Of a DNA stretch of 64,000 nucleotides, positions 25,631 to 34,501 are shown piece by piece. This DNA is from Parafilimonas sp. (GTDB taxonomy: Bacteria > Bacteroidota > Bacteroidia > Chitinophagales > Chitinophagaceae). The notes below the pieces were generated by a model, which saw only the letters and a program-made list of their open reading frames with translations, was not told the DNA's origin and did no database searches. The translations under genes and the position numbers were made by a program. The stretch lies in assembly GCA_017856455.1 (NCBI GenBank), contig JAFMEZ010000003.1, forward strand, positions 1 through 64,000, written 5' to 3'. Each line of letters opens with the position of its first letter. The first letter of the stretch is position 1.

Positions 25631-26779
25631 ATGATCAAGAAAATTTTATTAAGCTTTTTGGCAATCGTTTTGATTGTAGTTGGGCTCACTTTCACAAGTA
25701 GATTTTCTCACTTGAGAAATTTTGCTTCATGGGGTTTGCATACTATTCATGATTACAAAACACATCCTACAAGGTTAGTTGAAAGCGGTGACCAACCTCA
25801 ACCATGGGAATTTGATTCAGCATATAATAAAAAAGAAATTCCAGCTGAGTTCATGACGATCATTGATTCAAATGATACACATGCTTTTCTTGTCATTCAA
25901 AATGGGAAATTATTATACGAGAAATATTGGGATGGATATGATACTGCCAGATTGAGCGGATCCTTTTCTGCTGCAAAAAGCATTATCTCTTTATTGATAG
26001 GCATTGCATTGGATGAAGGAAAACTAAAATCAATCGAAGAACCAGTTTCCAATTATATCCCTCATTTTAAAACAAATGGGTTAGAGAAAGTACGCATTAA
26101 GGATTTGCTCACCATGAGTTCTGGCACCAATTACAATGAAGGAGATAAAGGATATTTTAGTTTAAATGCTACAGCATATTATGGTGATGATATGGAATAT
26201 TTGATCACGATGATGGAGAAAAAAGAAGAGCCGGGTGTCTATTGGCAATATAGAAGTGGAGACACACAGGTCCTTGGCTTAATCGTAGAAAAACTTTTTA
26301 ATCAATCAATATCAGATCTTGTTTCAGAGCGATTCATGAAACCCATGGGTGCAGAAGCTGATGCACTTTGGTTATTGGATGGCTCAAAAAAACATGAGAA
26401 AGCTTTTTGCTGTTTTAATGCAGTGGCTAGAGATTATGCGCGATTCGGACAATTGGTATTGAATAAAGGGAAATGGAATGACAAGCAAATTGTTTCCGAG
26501 AAATATATTAATGAAGCAACAACACCTGCCAGTTATTTGAAAGATCGATACGAGAATGATAATCCAGTAGATTTTTATGGTTATCAATATTGGATGGTTA
26601 ATCACAGTGGTGTTCATGCCATTGCTCAAAACGGATTATTTGGGCAATATGTTTACATCATCCCAGAAAAAAATGCTGTTGTGGTTAGACTGGGTGAATC
26701 TAAAGTAATCAAACCGATTCATCATCACCAACCTGAAAACTATACTTATATCGATGCAGCACTTGCTGTATTAAAGTAA
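25631..26779 (+). CDS. Class C-type serine hydrolase, membrane-anchored or secreted
   Basis: A 382-residue beta-lactamase-family serine hydrolase. The N-terminus (MIKKILLSFLAIVLIVVGLTF) is an uncleaved-looking signal anchor. The catalytic SxxK is in LSGSFSAAKSIISLLIGIAL and the Tyr motif in YWQYRSGDTQVLGLIVEKLF. GLFGQYVYIIPEKNAVVVRLG is the usual C-terminal segment. Relatives are D-stereospecific peptidases, esterases or 6-aminohexanoate oligomer hydrolases; no lactamase activity should be assumed. It closes the trio that begins at 22726 and is followed at once by a bidirectional terminator. Confidence 0.87.
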   Translation: MIKKILLSFLAIVLIVVGLTFTSRFSHLRNFASWGLHTIHDYKTHPTRLVESGDQPQPWEFDSAYNKKEIPAEFMTIIDSNDTHAFLVIQNGKLLYEKYWDGYDTARLSGSFSAAKSIISLLIGIALDEGKLKSIEEPVSNYIPHFKTNGLEKVRIKDLLTMSSGTNYNEGDKGYFSLNATAYYGDDMEYLITMMEKKEEPGVYWQYRSGDTQVLGLIVEKLFNQSISDLVSERFMKPMGAEADALWLLDGSKKHEKAFCCFNAVARDYARFGQLVLNKGKWNDKQIVSEKYINEATTPASYLKDRYENDNPVDFYGYQYWMVNHSGVHAIAQNGLFGQYVYIIPEKNAVVVRLGESKVIKPIHHHQPENYTYIDAALAVLK

Positions 26780-26781
26780 TA

Positions 26782-26811
26782 AAAAAGGCCAGATGAAAAT
26801 CTGGCCTTTTT
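26782..26811. terminator. Bidirectional Rho-independent terminator
   Basis: AAAAAGGCCAGAT and ATCTGGCCTTTTT form a perfect 13-bp stem around a GAAA loop, with A- and T-tracts serving both strands. It lies between the convergent serine hydrolase and VPS10-like genes, three bases before the latter's stop. Confidence 0.93.
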
Positions 26812-26814
26812 AAA

Positions 26815-29800
26815 TTAAAGTATGATGGCGTCTAGTTGTTGCGACTTATACAATTGGTTGTAATCCAGTATTGATTTTTTCAACGTCTCAAGATTTTTCT
26901 TTTGAGTATTCCACTCATTTTGTAAATCGGATAAACGATTTTTTATTCCCTGTGTTACACGTGGATCTGGAACATCGGCCAAGCTTTTGATATTGAAGAA
27001 TTCTGAATTGATTTTACTTGGCCAGTTGATGACATCCTGTCCATTTTGAATTCTGCTCTCCACCACATTTGATTCCCATCCTTCAATACTCTTCAATAAA
27101 TTTTTTGCTTCTGCTAGCACTTTTTCTGCTCCAGCTTTTTCTTTCAGTACATCAACTTGGTTCTGCAATTGTTTTTTTACTCTTCTTACTTCATTCACTG
27201 TTGTGTGAATTTCTTTAATGTTTGAAACAATTGTTTTAAGAATGCTTTGCTGCTCGTTCCATTCTGTTTCAGTTGCCTGAATGTTTGGATTGGGGAGTAA
27301 GGTAATTTCAGTTTCAGCATTTCCGTTTTTGGTTTCAAGTTTTGCTTTGTACTTACCTGGTTTAACAGCATATCCATTATAGGTTCCCCAAACATAAACG
27401 CCTTTCACATCAGGGGATACCTGATCAACTCTGAAATCCCACAAAAATCTATTATGACCTTTTGCAACTGGAATTGTTGGAAGGGGTGTTGGTCCGCCTG
27501 GATATTTGCTGTATGATTCGTCTTTTTTATTGATATAAGTTCTGATAACGTTACCATCAACATCACTGATGGTGATTTTGACAGTTTCACTATCGAGTGC
27601 TGCTGGAAGAAAATAATCTAGAATTACTCCCTCTGGAGCATTCTGGCCAGCAGTATATTTTTCTTCAGGCAAACCATTTCCTCCACCGAATTTATAAGAA
27701 GCTTTTGGAGATATAATTTTTACAGTTGATGCATCAACATATTGTTGGATTGCGCCAAGATCATCCAGAATCCAGAACGCACGACCTGCAGTAGATGCAA
27801 TCAAGTCATTATCTCTTATGATTAAATCTGTTACAGGAACAATTGGTAAATTTCTCTGGAAAGGCTCCCAAGTTGCGCCTGCATCTTTCGATAAATAAAA
27901 TCCTCTTTCACTTCCAGCATAAAGTATATTCTTATTTTTCTTGTCTTCACGAATCACTTTAATAAAATCATCTGCTTTTACGCCATTGATGATTTTTGTC
28001 CAGGTTTTTCCATAGTCAGTTGTTTTATAGGAATAAGCAGCATAATCATTGAACTTATATCTTGTTGCTGCGATGTAAGCGGTGCCTTTATCAAAAGAAG
28101 AAAGTTCAATGCTATTGATTTGGGATTCTGCCAAATCGCTTGGAGTTACATTTGTCCATGTCTTTCCTCCATCCATCGTCAATTGTACATAACCACAATC
28201 ACTTCCAGTCCAAATCACTCCTTTTTCAAGTGAGGATTCTGCGATGTAAAACAATGTATTGTAGTTTTCACCTCCGGCACCTTCGTTTGTGAATGGCATT
28301 CCGCCCGGACCTTGTTTAGATTTCTCATTGCGTGTAAGATCTGGACTGATCGCATCCCAACTCATTCCACCATTGGTAGATTTCAATAACACATTTCCAC
28401 CATGATAAATTGTTTTTGGATCATGAGGTGAAACGATGATAGGTGCATTCCAATTGAAACGATATTTCATATTGCGAGGTTCAATCGCAAGATTCATTGT
28501 TGGATATGCCTGTACATCTTTTGATTCATTTGTTTTGGTGTTCAATACTTCGATATACCCTTGGTAGCAACCAGCGTAGATCAAAGAAGGATCATTGATA
28601 TCAAATGCAGGGAATGCAGATTCGCAACCGGGGCCAATGCTCCAATCTCTTTCTGTAAGCGCAGGACCATTATTTCTGCTGGCTACAATTACAGAAGAAT
28701 TGTCTTGTTGACCAGCATATAATTTATAAGGAAATACATTGTCGGCATTCACTCGATAAAATTGTGCAGTAGGCTGATTCATGATACTTGACCATGATTT
28801 AGTATTATCGTAAGTGATTTCAGCACCACCATCGTCTGCCAGTGCAATGATTCCTGAATAGTTGGGATGAATCCATAAATCATGTGTATCACCATGTTGC
28901 ACTTTAACTGGTGCAAATGTTCTACCACCATCGATTGATTTCATCATTGGTGCATTCAGCACGTAAACAATATTTTCATTTTTAGGGTCGGCAAATACTT
29001 CCATATAATACCAAGAGCGTGAGCAGATATCTTGGTTGTTGGAAAGCAATGCCCAGTTTTTTCCGCCGTCATCTGATCTATATAAACCAGATTTTGCTTT
29101 TTCAGTTTCAACAATTGCAAATACTCTGTTTGAATTTGCACGAGAAACACTTATACCAATTTTACCCATCTGCTTTGGTAAACCATCTGTAAGTTTTGTC
29201 CAAGTATTTCCCTCATCAGTTGATTTCCAAATGGCAGATCCTGGTCCACCGCTCGATACTGTCCATGGAAATCTTCTGTGTTCCCAAGATGCTGCGTAGA
29301 GAATTCTTGGATTATTCATGTCCATCGACAATGATGCAATCCCAGTGCTGTCATTGATGTATAAAACTTTTTTCCATGTTGCACCACCATCAACGGATTT
29401 ATAAACACCGCGATCATTGTTGGGGCCATGTACTGTTCCCTGTGAGGCAACATAAACGATATCTGAATTTTTTGGATGGATTGCGATATCTGAGATATGA
29501 CGGGTTTTTTCTAATCCAATATTTTTCCATGTTTTACCTGCATCGGTTGATTTATATACTCCGTTGCCATAGCTTGTCATAACACCTCTAACTGCATGTT
29601 CACCTGTTCCAACATAAATTACATTGGGATCAGATTCAGCAACTGCAATGTCGCCTACGCTTCCCACTGTGAAAAATCCATCTGAAATGTTTTTCCAGCT
29701 GATTCCTCCATCTTCGGTCGTCCATACACCACCGCCAGTATAACCAACATAAAATTTTTGATCATTGTTGATGACACCACTGATTGCGTTAGCACGGCCA

Positions 29801-29949
29801 CCTCTAAATGGTCCAACATTTCTCCATTTCAAATTTTTGAAAATTGAATCTGGACTAACAGTTGTGACAGTAGGTGTGATTTCTTTTTTCTTTTGCGCTT
29901 GTGTGAAAAGAAAACTGAAGGCAAGTAATACGAGGATAACCTTTTTCAT
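26815..29949 (-). CDS. Large secreted VPS10/BNR beta-propeller protein
   Basis: A 1,044-residue secreted protein starting at MKKVILVLLAFSFLFTQAQK; the track's 19 extra residues precede this signal peptide. It consists of many sortilin/VPS10-type propeller blades with Asp-box-like repeats: WTTEDGGISWKNI, STDAGKTWKNIG, SVDGGATWKKV, STDEGNTWTKL, SDDGGKNWALL, TMDGGKTWTNV and SKDAGATWEPF. FRGGRANAISGV near the start matches the GPFRGGR motif of this family. The last 200 residues include a beta domain and a long coiled-coil-like stretch (IVSNIKEIHTTVNEVRRVKK). It is often annotated as glycosyl hydrolase, but no catalytic residues can be assigned. A paralogue lies at 31606 on the opposite strand. 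Confidence 0.88.
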   Translation of the reverse strand: MKKVILVLLAFSFLFTQAQKKKEITPTVTTVSPDSIFKNLKWRNVGPFRGGRANAISGVINNDQKFYVGYTGGGVWTTEDGGISWKNISDGFFTVGSVGDIAVAESDPNVIYVGTGEHAVRGVMTSYGNGVYKSTDAGKTWKNIGLEKTRHISDIAIHPKNSDIVYVASQGTVHGPNNDRGVYKSVDGGATWKKVLYINDSTGIASLSMDMNNPRILYAASWEHRRFPWTVSSGGPGSAIWKSTDEGNTWTKLTDGLPKQMGKIGISVSRANSNRVFAIVETEKAKSGLYRSDDGGKNWALLSNNQDICSRSWYYMEVFADPKNENIVYVLNAPMMKSIDGGRTFAPVKVQHGDTHDLWIHPNYSGIIALADDGGAEITYDNTKSWSSIMNQPTAQFYRVNADNVFPYKLYAGQQDNSSVIVASRNNGPALTERDWSIGPGCESAFPAFDINDPSLIYAGCYQGYIEVLNTKTNESKDVQAYPTMNLAIEPRNMKYRFNWNAPIIVSPHDPKTIYHGGNVLLKSTNGGMSWDAISPDLTRNEKSKQGPGGMPFTNEGAGGENYNTLFYIAESSLEKGVIWTGSDCGYVQLTMDGGKTWTNVTPSDLAESQINSIELSSFDKGTAYIAATRYKFNDYAAYSYKTTDYGKTWTKIINGVKADDFIKVIREDKKNKNILYAGSERGFYLSKDAGATWEPFQRNLPIVPVTDLIIRDNDLIASTAGRAFWILDDLGAIQQYVDASTVKIISPKASYKFGGGNGLPEEKYTAGQNAPEGVILDYFLPAALDSETVKITISDVDGNVIRTYINKKDESYSKYPGGPTPLPTIPVAKGHNRFLWDFRVDQVSPDVKGVYVWGTYNGYAVKPGKYKAKLETKNGNAETEITLLPNPNIQATETEWNEQQSILKTIVSNIKEIHTTVNEVRRVKKQLQNQVDVLKEKAGAEKVLAEAKNLLKSIEGWESNVVESRIQNGQDVINWPSKINSEFFNIKSLADVPDPRVTQGIKNRLSDLQNEWNTQKKNLETLKKSILDYNQLYKSQQLDAIIL

Positions 29950-29990
29950 ATAAGTGAATTGAGTGAATACAATTAAAGGGTATTGAAGAT

Positions 29991-30019
29991 ATAAAAAAAG
30001 CTCCACCGAAGTGGAGCTT
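29991..30019 (-). terminator. Rho-independent terminator of the Gfo gene, UUCG loop
   Basis: Read on the minus strand, AAGCTCCAC-TTCG-GTGGAGCTT forms a perfect 9-bp stem with a very stable UUCG tetraloop and runs into TTTTTTTAT. It lies 27 bases beyond the stop of the Gfo gene at 30046 and separates it from the VPS10-like gene, which must therefore have its own promoter in the 40 bases upstream of 29949. Confidence 0.93.
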
Positions 30020-30045
30020 GAAGTATAAAACTATGAGGTAAAACC

Positions 30046-31521
30046 TTATTTCTTGATCTCCCAACCTGCACGATAATTTCTCGTAACAAATTGATTCGCT
30101 TCTTCGAAATTGGTGATCTTCATGTTTGTGCCATCCCACAACAGTTTCTTTCTTCCGTAGAATTCAAAACCGTTTCTTCCTGCTGCGTTCTTCACTTCTC
30201 TGCGCAACATGTAACTTCTGATGGCAAGGTTACCCATGAGTACAGTTTCAGTAAGTGGACCAGAATAGTCAAATGAAGAAGTCAATCCTTTATGTTCTTT
30301 GCTATTGAATCCTGCTTTACAAGCTTCAGTCCAAGAAACCTGGTGACCCCATTCTGGTAAGCCTTTCGGAGCATTAGGATCTGGTGCAGGCATAGTGATT
30401 CGCTCACCATTATTGAGATAAATCTTCGGATTATTTCCATACATACCAATCACCATCACACCTTTGGAGCCATGCAAATAAACTCCATTGTCTCCGCCAG
30501 CATCTGGACTCAAAGGTTCGTCGGCTGGGATTTGATCAGGATGGAAAGGTTTTAATCCTCCATCCATCCAAACCATTTTCAATTGAGATTTATTTTTCTT
30601 GGTCTCTGGAAATTTAATTTCAACCAATGCAGAAGGAGGGCATCCTTCAGGAATGAATTCTGGTGTCCAGTCTTTGATGAATACCTGTCCAACACTGCAT
30701 TCAACTTCAGTTGGATATCCTAATCCCAATATTCTGAATGCTGAGTCAATGGTATGACATCCGATATCTCCCAATGCGCCAGTTCCGAAATTCCACCAAC
30801 CTCTCCATTTGAATGGATGGTAGAGTGGATGATAATCAACATAATCTGCGGGGCCGAGCCATGTGTTCCAATCTTCGGGCGACATTGATGTTGGAAGGTT
30901 TGGCTTGTCTTTTGGAACAGGAATTCCCTGTGGCCAAACCGGACGGTTCGTCCAGATCTCAACTTTATGAACTGGTCCGATTAATCCTTTGTTGAACCAA
31001 TCAATTGCAACTTGTTGTTGAGGATTCGATGAGCCCTGGTTACCCATTTGTGTAACCACTTTATATTTTCTTGCAGCTTCAGTAAGCATGCGCGCTTCAG
31101 CAATATTATGTGTCAATGGTTTTTGAACATATACATGTTTACCCATTTGCATACAAGCCATAGCAGCAAATGCATGGAAGTGGTCTGGAGTCGATATGGT
31201 TACAGCATCGATGTCTTTCCCAGATTCCTCAAGCATTTTTCTGAAATCCTTGTAGCGCTTGGCATTCGGGAATTTGTCTACTGCAACTTTTGCTCTATCA
31301 AAGTCGACATCCGTTAACGCAACAACATTACATGCACCATTGTTGTAAGCATTAATGATATCAGACTGGCCTTTACCGCCAGCTCCAATGGCAGCAATGT
31401 TTAGTTTATCGCTGGGTGCAGTATATCCTTTACCAATAACGTGACGGGGAACGATAAAGAATCCAGCTGCTGCGAGTGAACTTTCTTTGATGAAATTTCT
31501 TCGATTTTTTTGATTCGACAT
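30046..31521 (-). CDS. Gfo/Idh/MocA oxidoreductase with RR-type signal
   Basis: A 491-residue exported oxidoreductase of the large Bacteroidota/Planctomycetota subgroup. The leader is MSNQKNRRNFIKESSLAAAG with the Tat-like NRRNFIK. The dinucleotide loop NIAAIGAGGKGQSDIINAY is canonical, while the EKP motif is changed to VQKPLTHNIAEA. FGTGALGDIGCHTIDSAFRI and the C-terminal NFEEANQFVTRNYRAGWEIK are subgroup landmarks. It is monocistronic: a good UUCG terminator follows, and the divergent VPS10-like gene starts 84 bases upstream. Substrate unknown; sugar or glycoside oxidation at C3 is a reasonable guess. Confidence 0.88.
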   Translation of the reverse strand: MSNQKNRRNFIKESSLAAAGFFIVPRHVIGKGYTAPSDKLNIAAIGAGGKGQSDIINAYNNGACNVVALTDVDFDRAKVAVDKFPNAKRYKDFRKMLEESGKDIDAVTISTPDHFHAFAAMACMQMGKHVYVQKPLTHNIAEARMLTEAARKYKVVTQMGNQGSSNPQQQVAIDWFNKGLIGPVHKVEIWTNRPVWPQGIPVPKDKPNLPTSMSPEDWNTWLGPADYVDYHPLYHPFKWRGWWNFGTGALGDIGCHTIDSAFRILGLGYPTEVECSVGQVFIKDWTPEFIPEGCPPSALVEIKFPETKKNKSQLKMVWMDGGLKPFHPDQIPADEPLSPDAGGDNGVYLHGSKGVMVIGMYGNNPKIYLNNGERITMPAPDPNAPKGLPEWGHQVSWTEACKAGFNSKEHKGLTSSFDYSGPLTETVLMGNLAIRSYMLRREVKNAAGRNGFEFYGRKKLLWDGTNMKITNFEEANQFVTRNYRAGWEIKK

Positions 31522-31605
31522 AGCAAGCTTTTTTGGTGATTGTTGATTACCTAAGTTACAATTCGAGCTTAAGATTTATTACATTTAGTAATATAATTTT
31601 TTTAT

Positions 31606-34482
31606 ATGCTCAAATTACATTTTCGTTGGATGACAATTTTTGGAATGGTTTGCGTTCTAAATAGTGCAATTGCTCAAACGGCATCAAGTGATTTTTTATC
31701 CCATCTGTCTTGGAGAATGATTGGTCCTCATCGTGCTGGAAGGACTGTTGGAATTTGTGGAGTTCCATCTCAGCCTAATGTATTTTATATAGGCGTAAAC
31801 AATGGTGGGGTATGGAAGACAAACGATTTTGGACATACTTGGAAGCCAATTTTTGATGATCAAAACACTGGCTCTGTTGGGGATGTTGTAGTAGCTCCTT
31901 CAAATCCCAATGTTATATATGTTGGAAGCGGAGAAGGAATTCAACGTCCGGATCTTTCTGTAGGGAATGGCGTGTATAAATCTGTTGATGCGGGCAAGAC
32001 ATGGGTCAACTTAGGGCTACATGATGCGCAACAGATTGGTGGCATTGCAGTAGATCCAAAAAATGAAAACAGATTATTTGTTGCTGCATTAGGCCATCCA
32101 TATGGTCCGAACAAAGAGCGAGGAGTATATCGAAGTTTAGATGGAGGCAAAACTTTTGACCAAGTGTTGTACATCAACGAAAACACAGGTGCAGTGCAGG
32201 TTGCCATCGATCCGAATAATTCAAACATCATCATTGCTGATATATGGGCAGCTCGTCAGGGTCCTTGGGAGAATGGTGCATGGAATGGACTTGAGAGCGG
32301 TTTGTTTAAATCTGAAGATGGTGGAAATACTTGGAAGAAATTGACCAAAGGCTTGCCTACAACTGCTGAAGATGGTTTGGGAAGAATTGGCTTCACGATT
32401 GCGCCAACTGATTCTAAAAGAATGTATGCAACTGTTGATGCTGAAAAAAAAGGTGGAATATATAGAAGCGATGATGGTGGAGAATCATGGTATATGCTTA
32501 CTGATGATGGAAGATTATGGGGCAGGGGATCAGATTTTGCAGAAGTAAAAGTTGATCCAAGAAATCCTGATATCGTTTATTCAGCAAATGTGGTGACATG
32601 GAAATCTGTAGACGGTGGTAAATCATGGAAGGGCATCAAAGGTGCTCCTGGTGGCGATGATTATCACAGAATTTGGATCAATCCAAATAATCCCAACATC
32701 ATTGCTATGGGCCTTGATCAGGGAGGAACAATTACGGTGAATGGCGGTGAAACATGGTCGTCTTGGTACAATCAGGCAACTGCACAGTTTTATCATGTAA
32801 GCACTGACAATGCATTTCCTTATAATGTTTATGGAGGTCAACAAGAAAGTGGTTCAGTTGGCATTGCATCAAGGTCAAATGATGGGAACATTACATTCAG
32901 GGAATGGCATCCAGTGGGAGTTGAAGAATATGGGTATGTTGCAGCCGATCCATTGGATCCCAATATTATTTATGGAGGAAAGATTACCAAATTTGATAAG
33001 CGTACTGGTCAGGTGCAAAATATTTCTCCCGTTCCGGTGAGAGATGGTAAAGTAAGATTTATTAGAACGGCACCTGTTCTGTTTTCTCCAGTTGACAAGA
33101 AAACATTGTATTTCGCTGGTAATATTATTTTTAAAACTACAGATGGAGGAAACAGCTGGACTACTATTAGTCCTGATTTGACACGCGAGAGGTATGATAT
33201 TCCGAATAGTGTTGGTGTTTATACTGATGAAAAAATGAAGAACATGCCAAGAAGAGGAGTTGTGTATGCATTGGCACCTTCAAATAAAAATATCAATACA
33301 ATATGGGCTGGTACTGATGATGGACTGGTGCATATTACAAGAGATGGCGGATTGCATTGGAAAGATATTACTCCTACAGGTGTAACCTCTTGGAGTAAAG
33401 TGTCGCAGATTGATGCTAGTCATTTTGATGACAATACGGCTTATGTGGCAGTCAATAGAATTCGTTGTGATGATTTGAAACCACATATTTACAGAACACA
33501 TGATGGAGGATCAACCTGGAAAGAAGTTGTCAATGGTTTGCCGAATGAACCCATCAACACAGTAAGAGAGGATCCTGTTAGAAAAGGTTTGCTTTATGCA
33601 GGTTCAGAAAATGGAGTATATGTTTCATTTGATGATGGAGAACATTGGCAATCGCTTCGTCAAAATATGCCAAGCACATCTATTAGGGATTTAGTGGTTA
33701 AAGATGATGACTTGGTCATTGGAACACATGGAAGAAGTTTTTGGATCATGGATAACATATCTGTTCTTCGACAGTTGAATACGTCATCAGTTAAAAAAGA
33801 AAATATTTTATTCAAACCTCAAACTACTTACAGGGTTAGATGGAATATGAATACAGATACACCATTGCCTCCGGAAGAACCAGCTGGGAAAAATCCTCCT
33901 GATGGTGCGATGATCGAATTTTATTTGAATGAAAATGCAGCTTCAGTAGAATTAGACATATTGAATGAAAACGGGAAGCTTGTAAGAAAATTTACAAGCA
34001 ATGATACCTTGTATAAAATTCCTGCTGTAAATATACCATTGTACTGGATCAGGCCACAGCAGCTGCTTTCAACAAATGCAGGCATGCAGCGATTTTTATG
34101 GGATTTCCATTATCAGCCATTGAATGAAGCGCCAAGTTATCCTATTGCAGCAGTTGTAAACAATACTGCTCCAGAACCTTCGTCTCCTTGGGTGATGCCA
34201 GGTACTTATATAGTGCGATTGAAAATAAACGGGAAAATATTAGAGCAAAGATTAAGTGTATTGATGGACCCTCGCGTAAAAACAAGTGTAAAGGATTTAC
34301 AAAGACAACATGATCTTGCTATGATTTGCTATGAAGGAAAAAAATCAACTGAGCATAAACATCCTCAGCTGTACCGTCAGTTTCAAACATTATTTGAAAT
34401 TCTTACTTCATCAGATATGCCTCCAACAACACAAACTGAGAAAGCTGTTTTGAAAGCAAAGCAAGAACTGTCAAAGCTTTAA
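31606..34482 (+). CDS. Large secreted VPS10/BNR beta-propeller protein (paralogue)
   Basis: A 958-residue paralogue of the protein at 26815. Signal peptide: MLKLHFRWMTIFGMVCVLNSAIAQ. The family opening RMIGPHRAGRTVGICGVPSQ is followed by propeller repeats with TNDFGHTWKPI, SVDAGKTWVNL, SLDGGKTFDQV, SEDGGNTWKKL, SDDGGESWYML, TTDGGNSWTTI, THDGGSTWKEV and SFDDGEHWQSL. A C-terminal beta domain follows (PDGAMIEFYLNENAASVELD), ending in a short helical tail. It lacks the long coiled-coil of its paralogue. The rhamnosidase gene begins 19 bases after its stop, so co-transcription is likely and a glycan-related role is possible. Confidence 0.88.
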   Translation: MLKLHFRWMTIFGMVCVLNSAIAQTASSDFLSHLSWRMIGPHRAGRTVGICGVPSQPNVFYIGVNNGGVWKTNDFGHTWKPIFDDQNTGSVGDVVVAPSNPNVIYVGSGEGIQRPDLSVGNGVYKSVDAGKTWVNLGLHDAQQIGGIAVDPKNENRLFVAALGHPYGPNKERGVYRSLDGGKTFDQVLYINENTGAVQVAIDPNNSNIIIADIWAARQGPWENGAWNGLESGLFKSEDGGNTWKKLTKGLPTTAEDGLGRIGFTIAPTDSKRMYATVDAEKKGGIYRSDDGGESWYMLTDDGRLWGRGSDFAEVKVDPRNPDIVYSANVVTWKSVDGGKSWKGIKGAPGGDDYHRIWINPNNPNIIAMGLDQGGTITVNGGETWSSWYNQATAQFYHVSTDNAFPYNVYGGQQESGSVGIASRSNDGNITFREWHPVGVEEYGYVAADPLDPNIIYGGKITKFDKRTGQVQNISPVPVRDGKVRFIRTAPVLFSPVDKKTLYFAGNIIFKTTDGGNSWTTISPDLTRERYDIPNSVGVYTDEKMKNMPRRGVVYALAPSNKNINTIWAGTDDGLVHITRDGGLHWKDITPTGVTSWSKVSQIDASHFDDNTAYVAVNRIRCDDLKPHIYRTHDGGSTWKEVVNGLPNEPINTVREDPVRKGLLYAGSENGVYVSFDDGEHWQSLRQNMPSTSIRDLVVKDDDLVIGTHGRSFWIMDNISVLRQLNTSSVKKENILFKPQTTYRVRWNMNTDTPLPPEEPAGKNPPDGAMIEFYLNENAASVELDILNENGKLVRKFTSNDTLYKIPAVNIPLYWIRPQQLLSTNAGMQRFLWDFHYQPLNEAPSYPIAAVVNNTAPEPSSPWVMPGTYIVRLKINGKILEQRLSVLMDPRVKTSVKDLQRQHDLAMICYEGKKSTEHKHPQLYRQFQTLFEILTSSDMPPTTQTEKAVLKAKQELSKL

Positions 34483-34501
34483 AGTTTTTTAAACCATTAC
34501 C

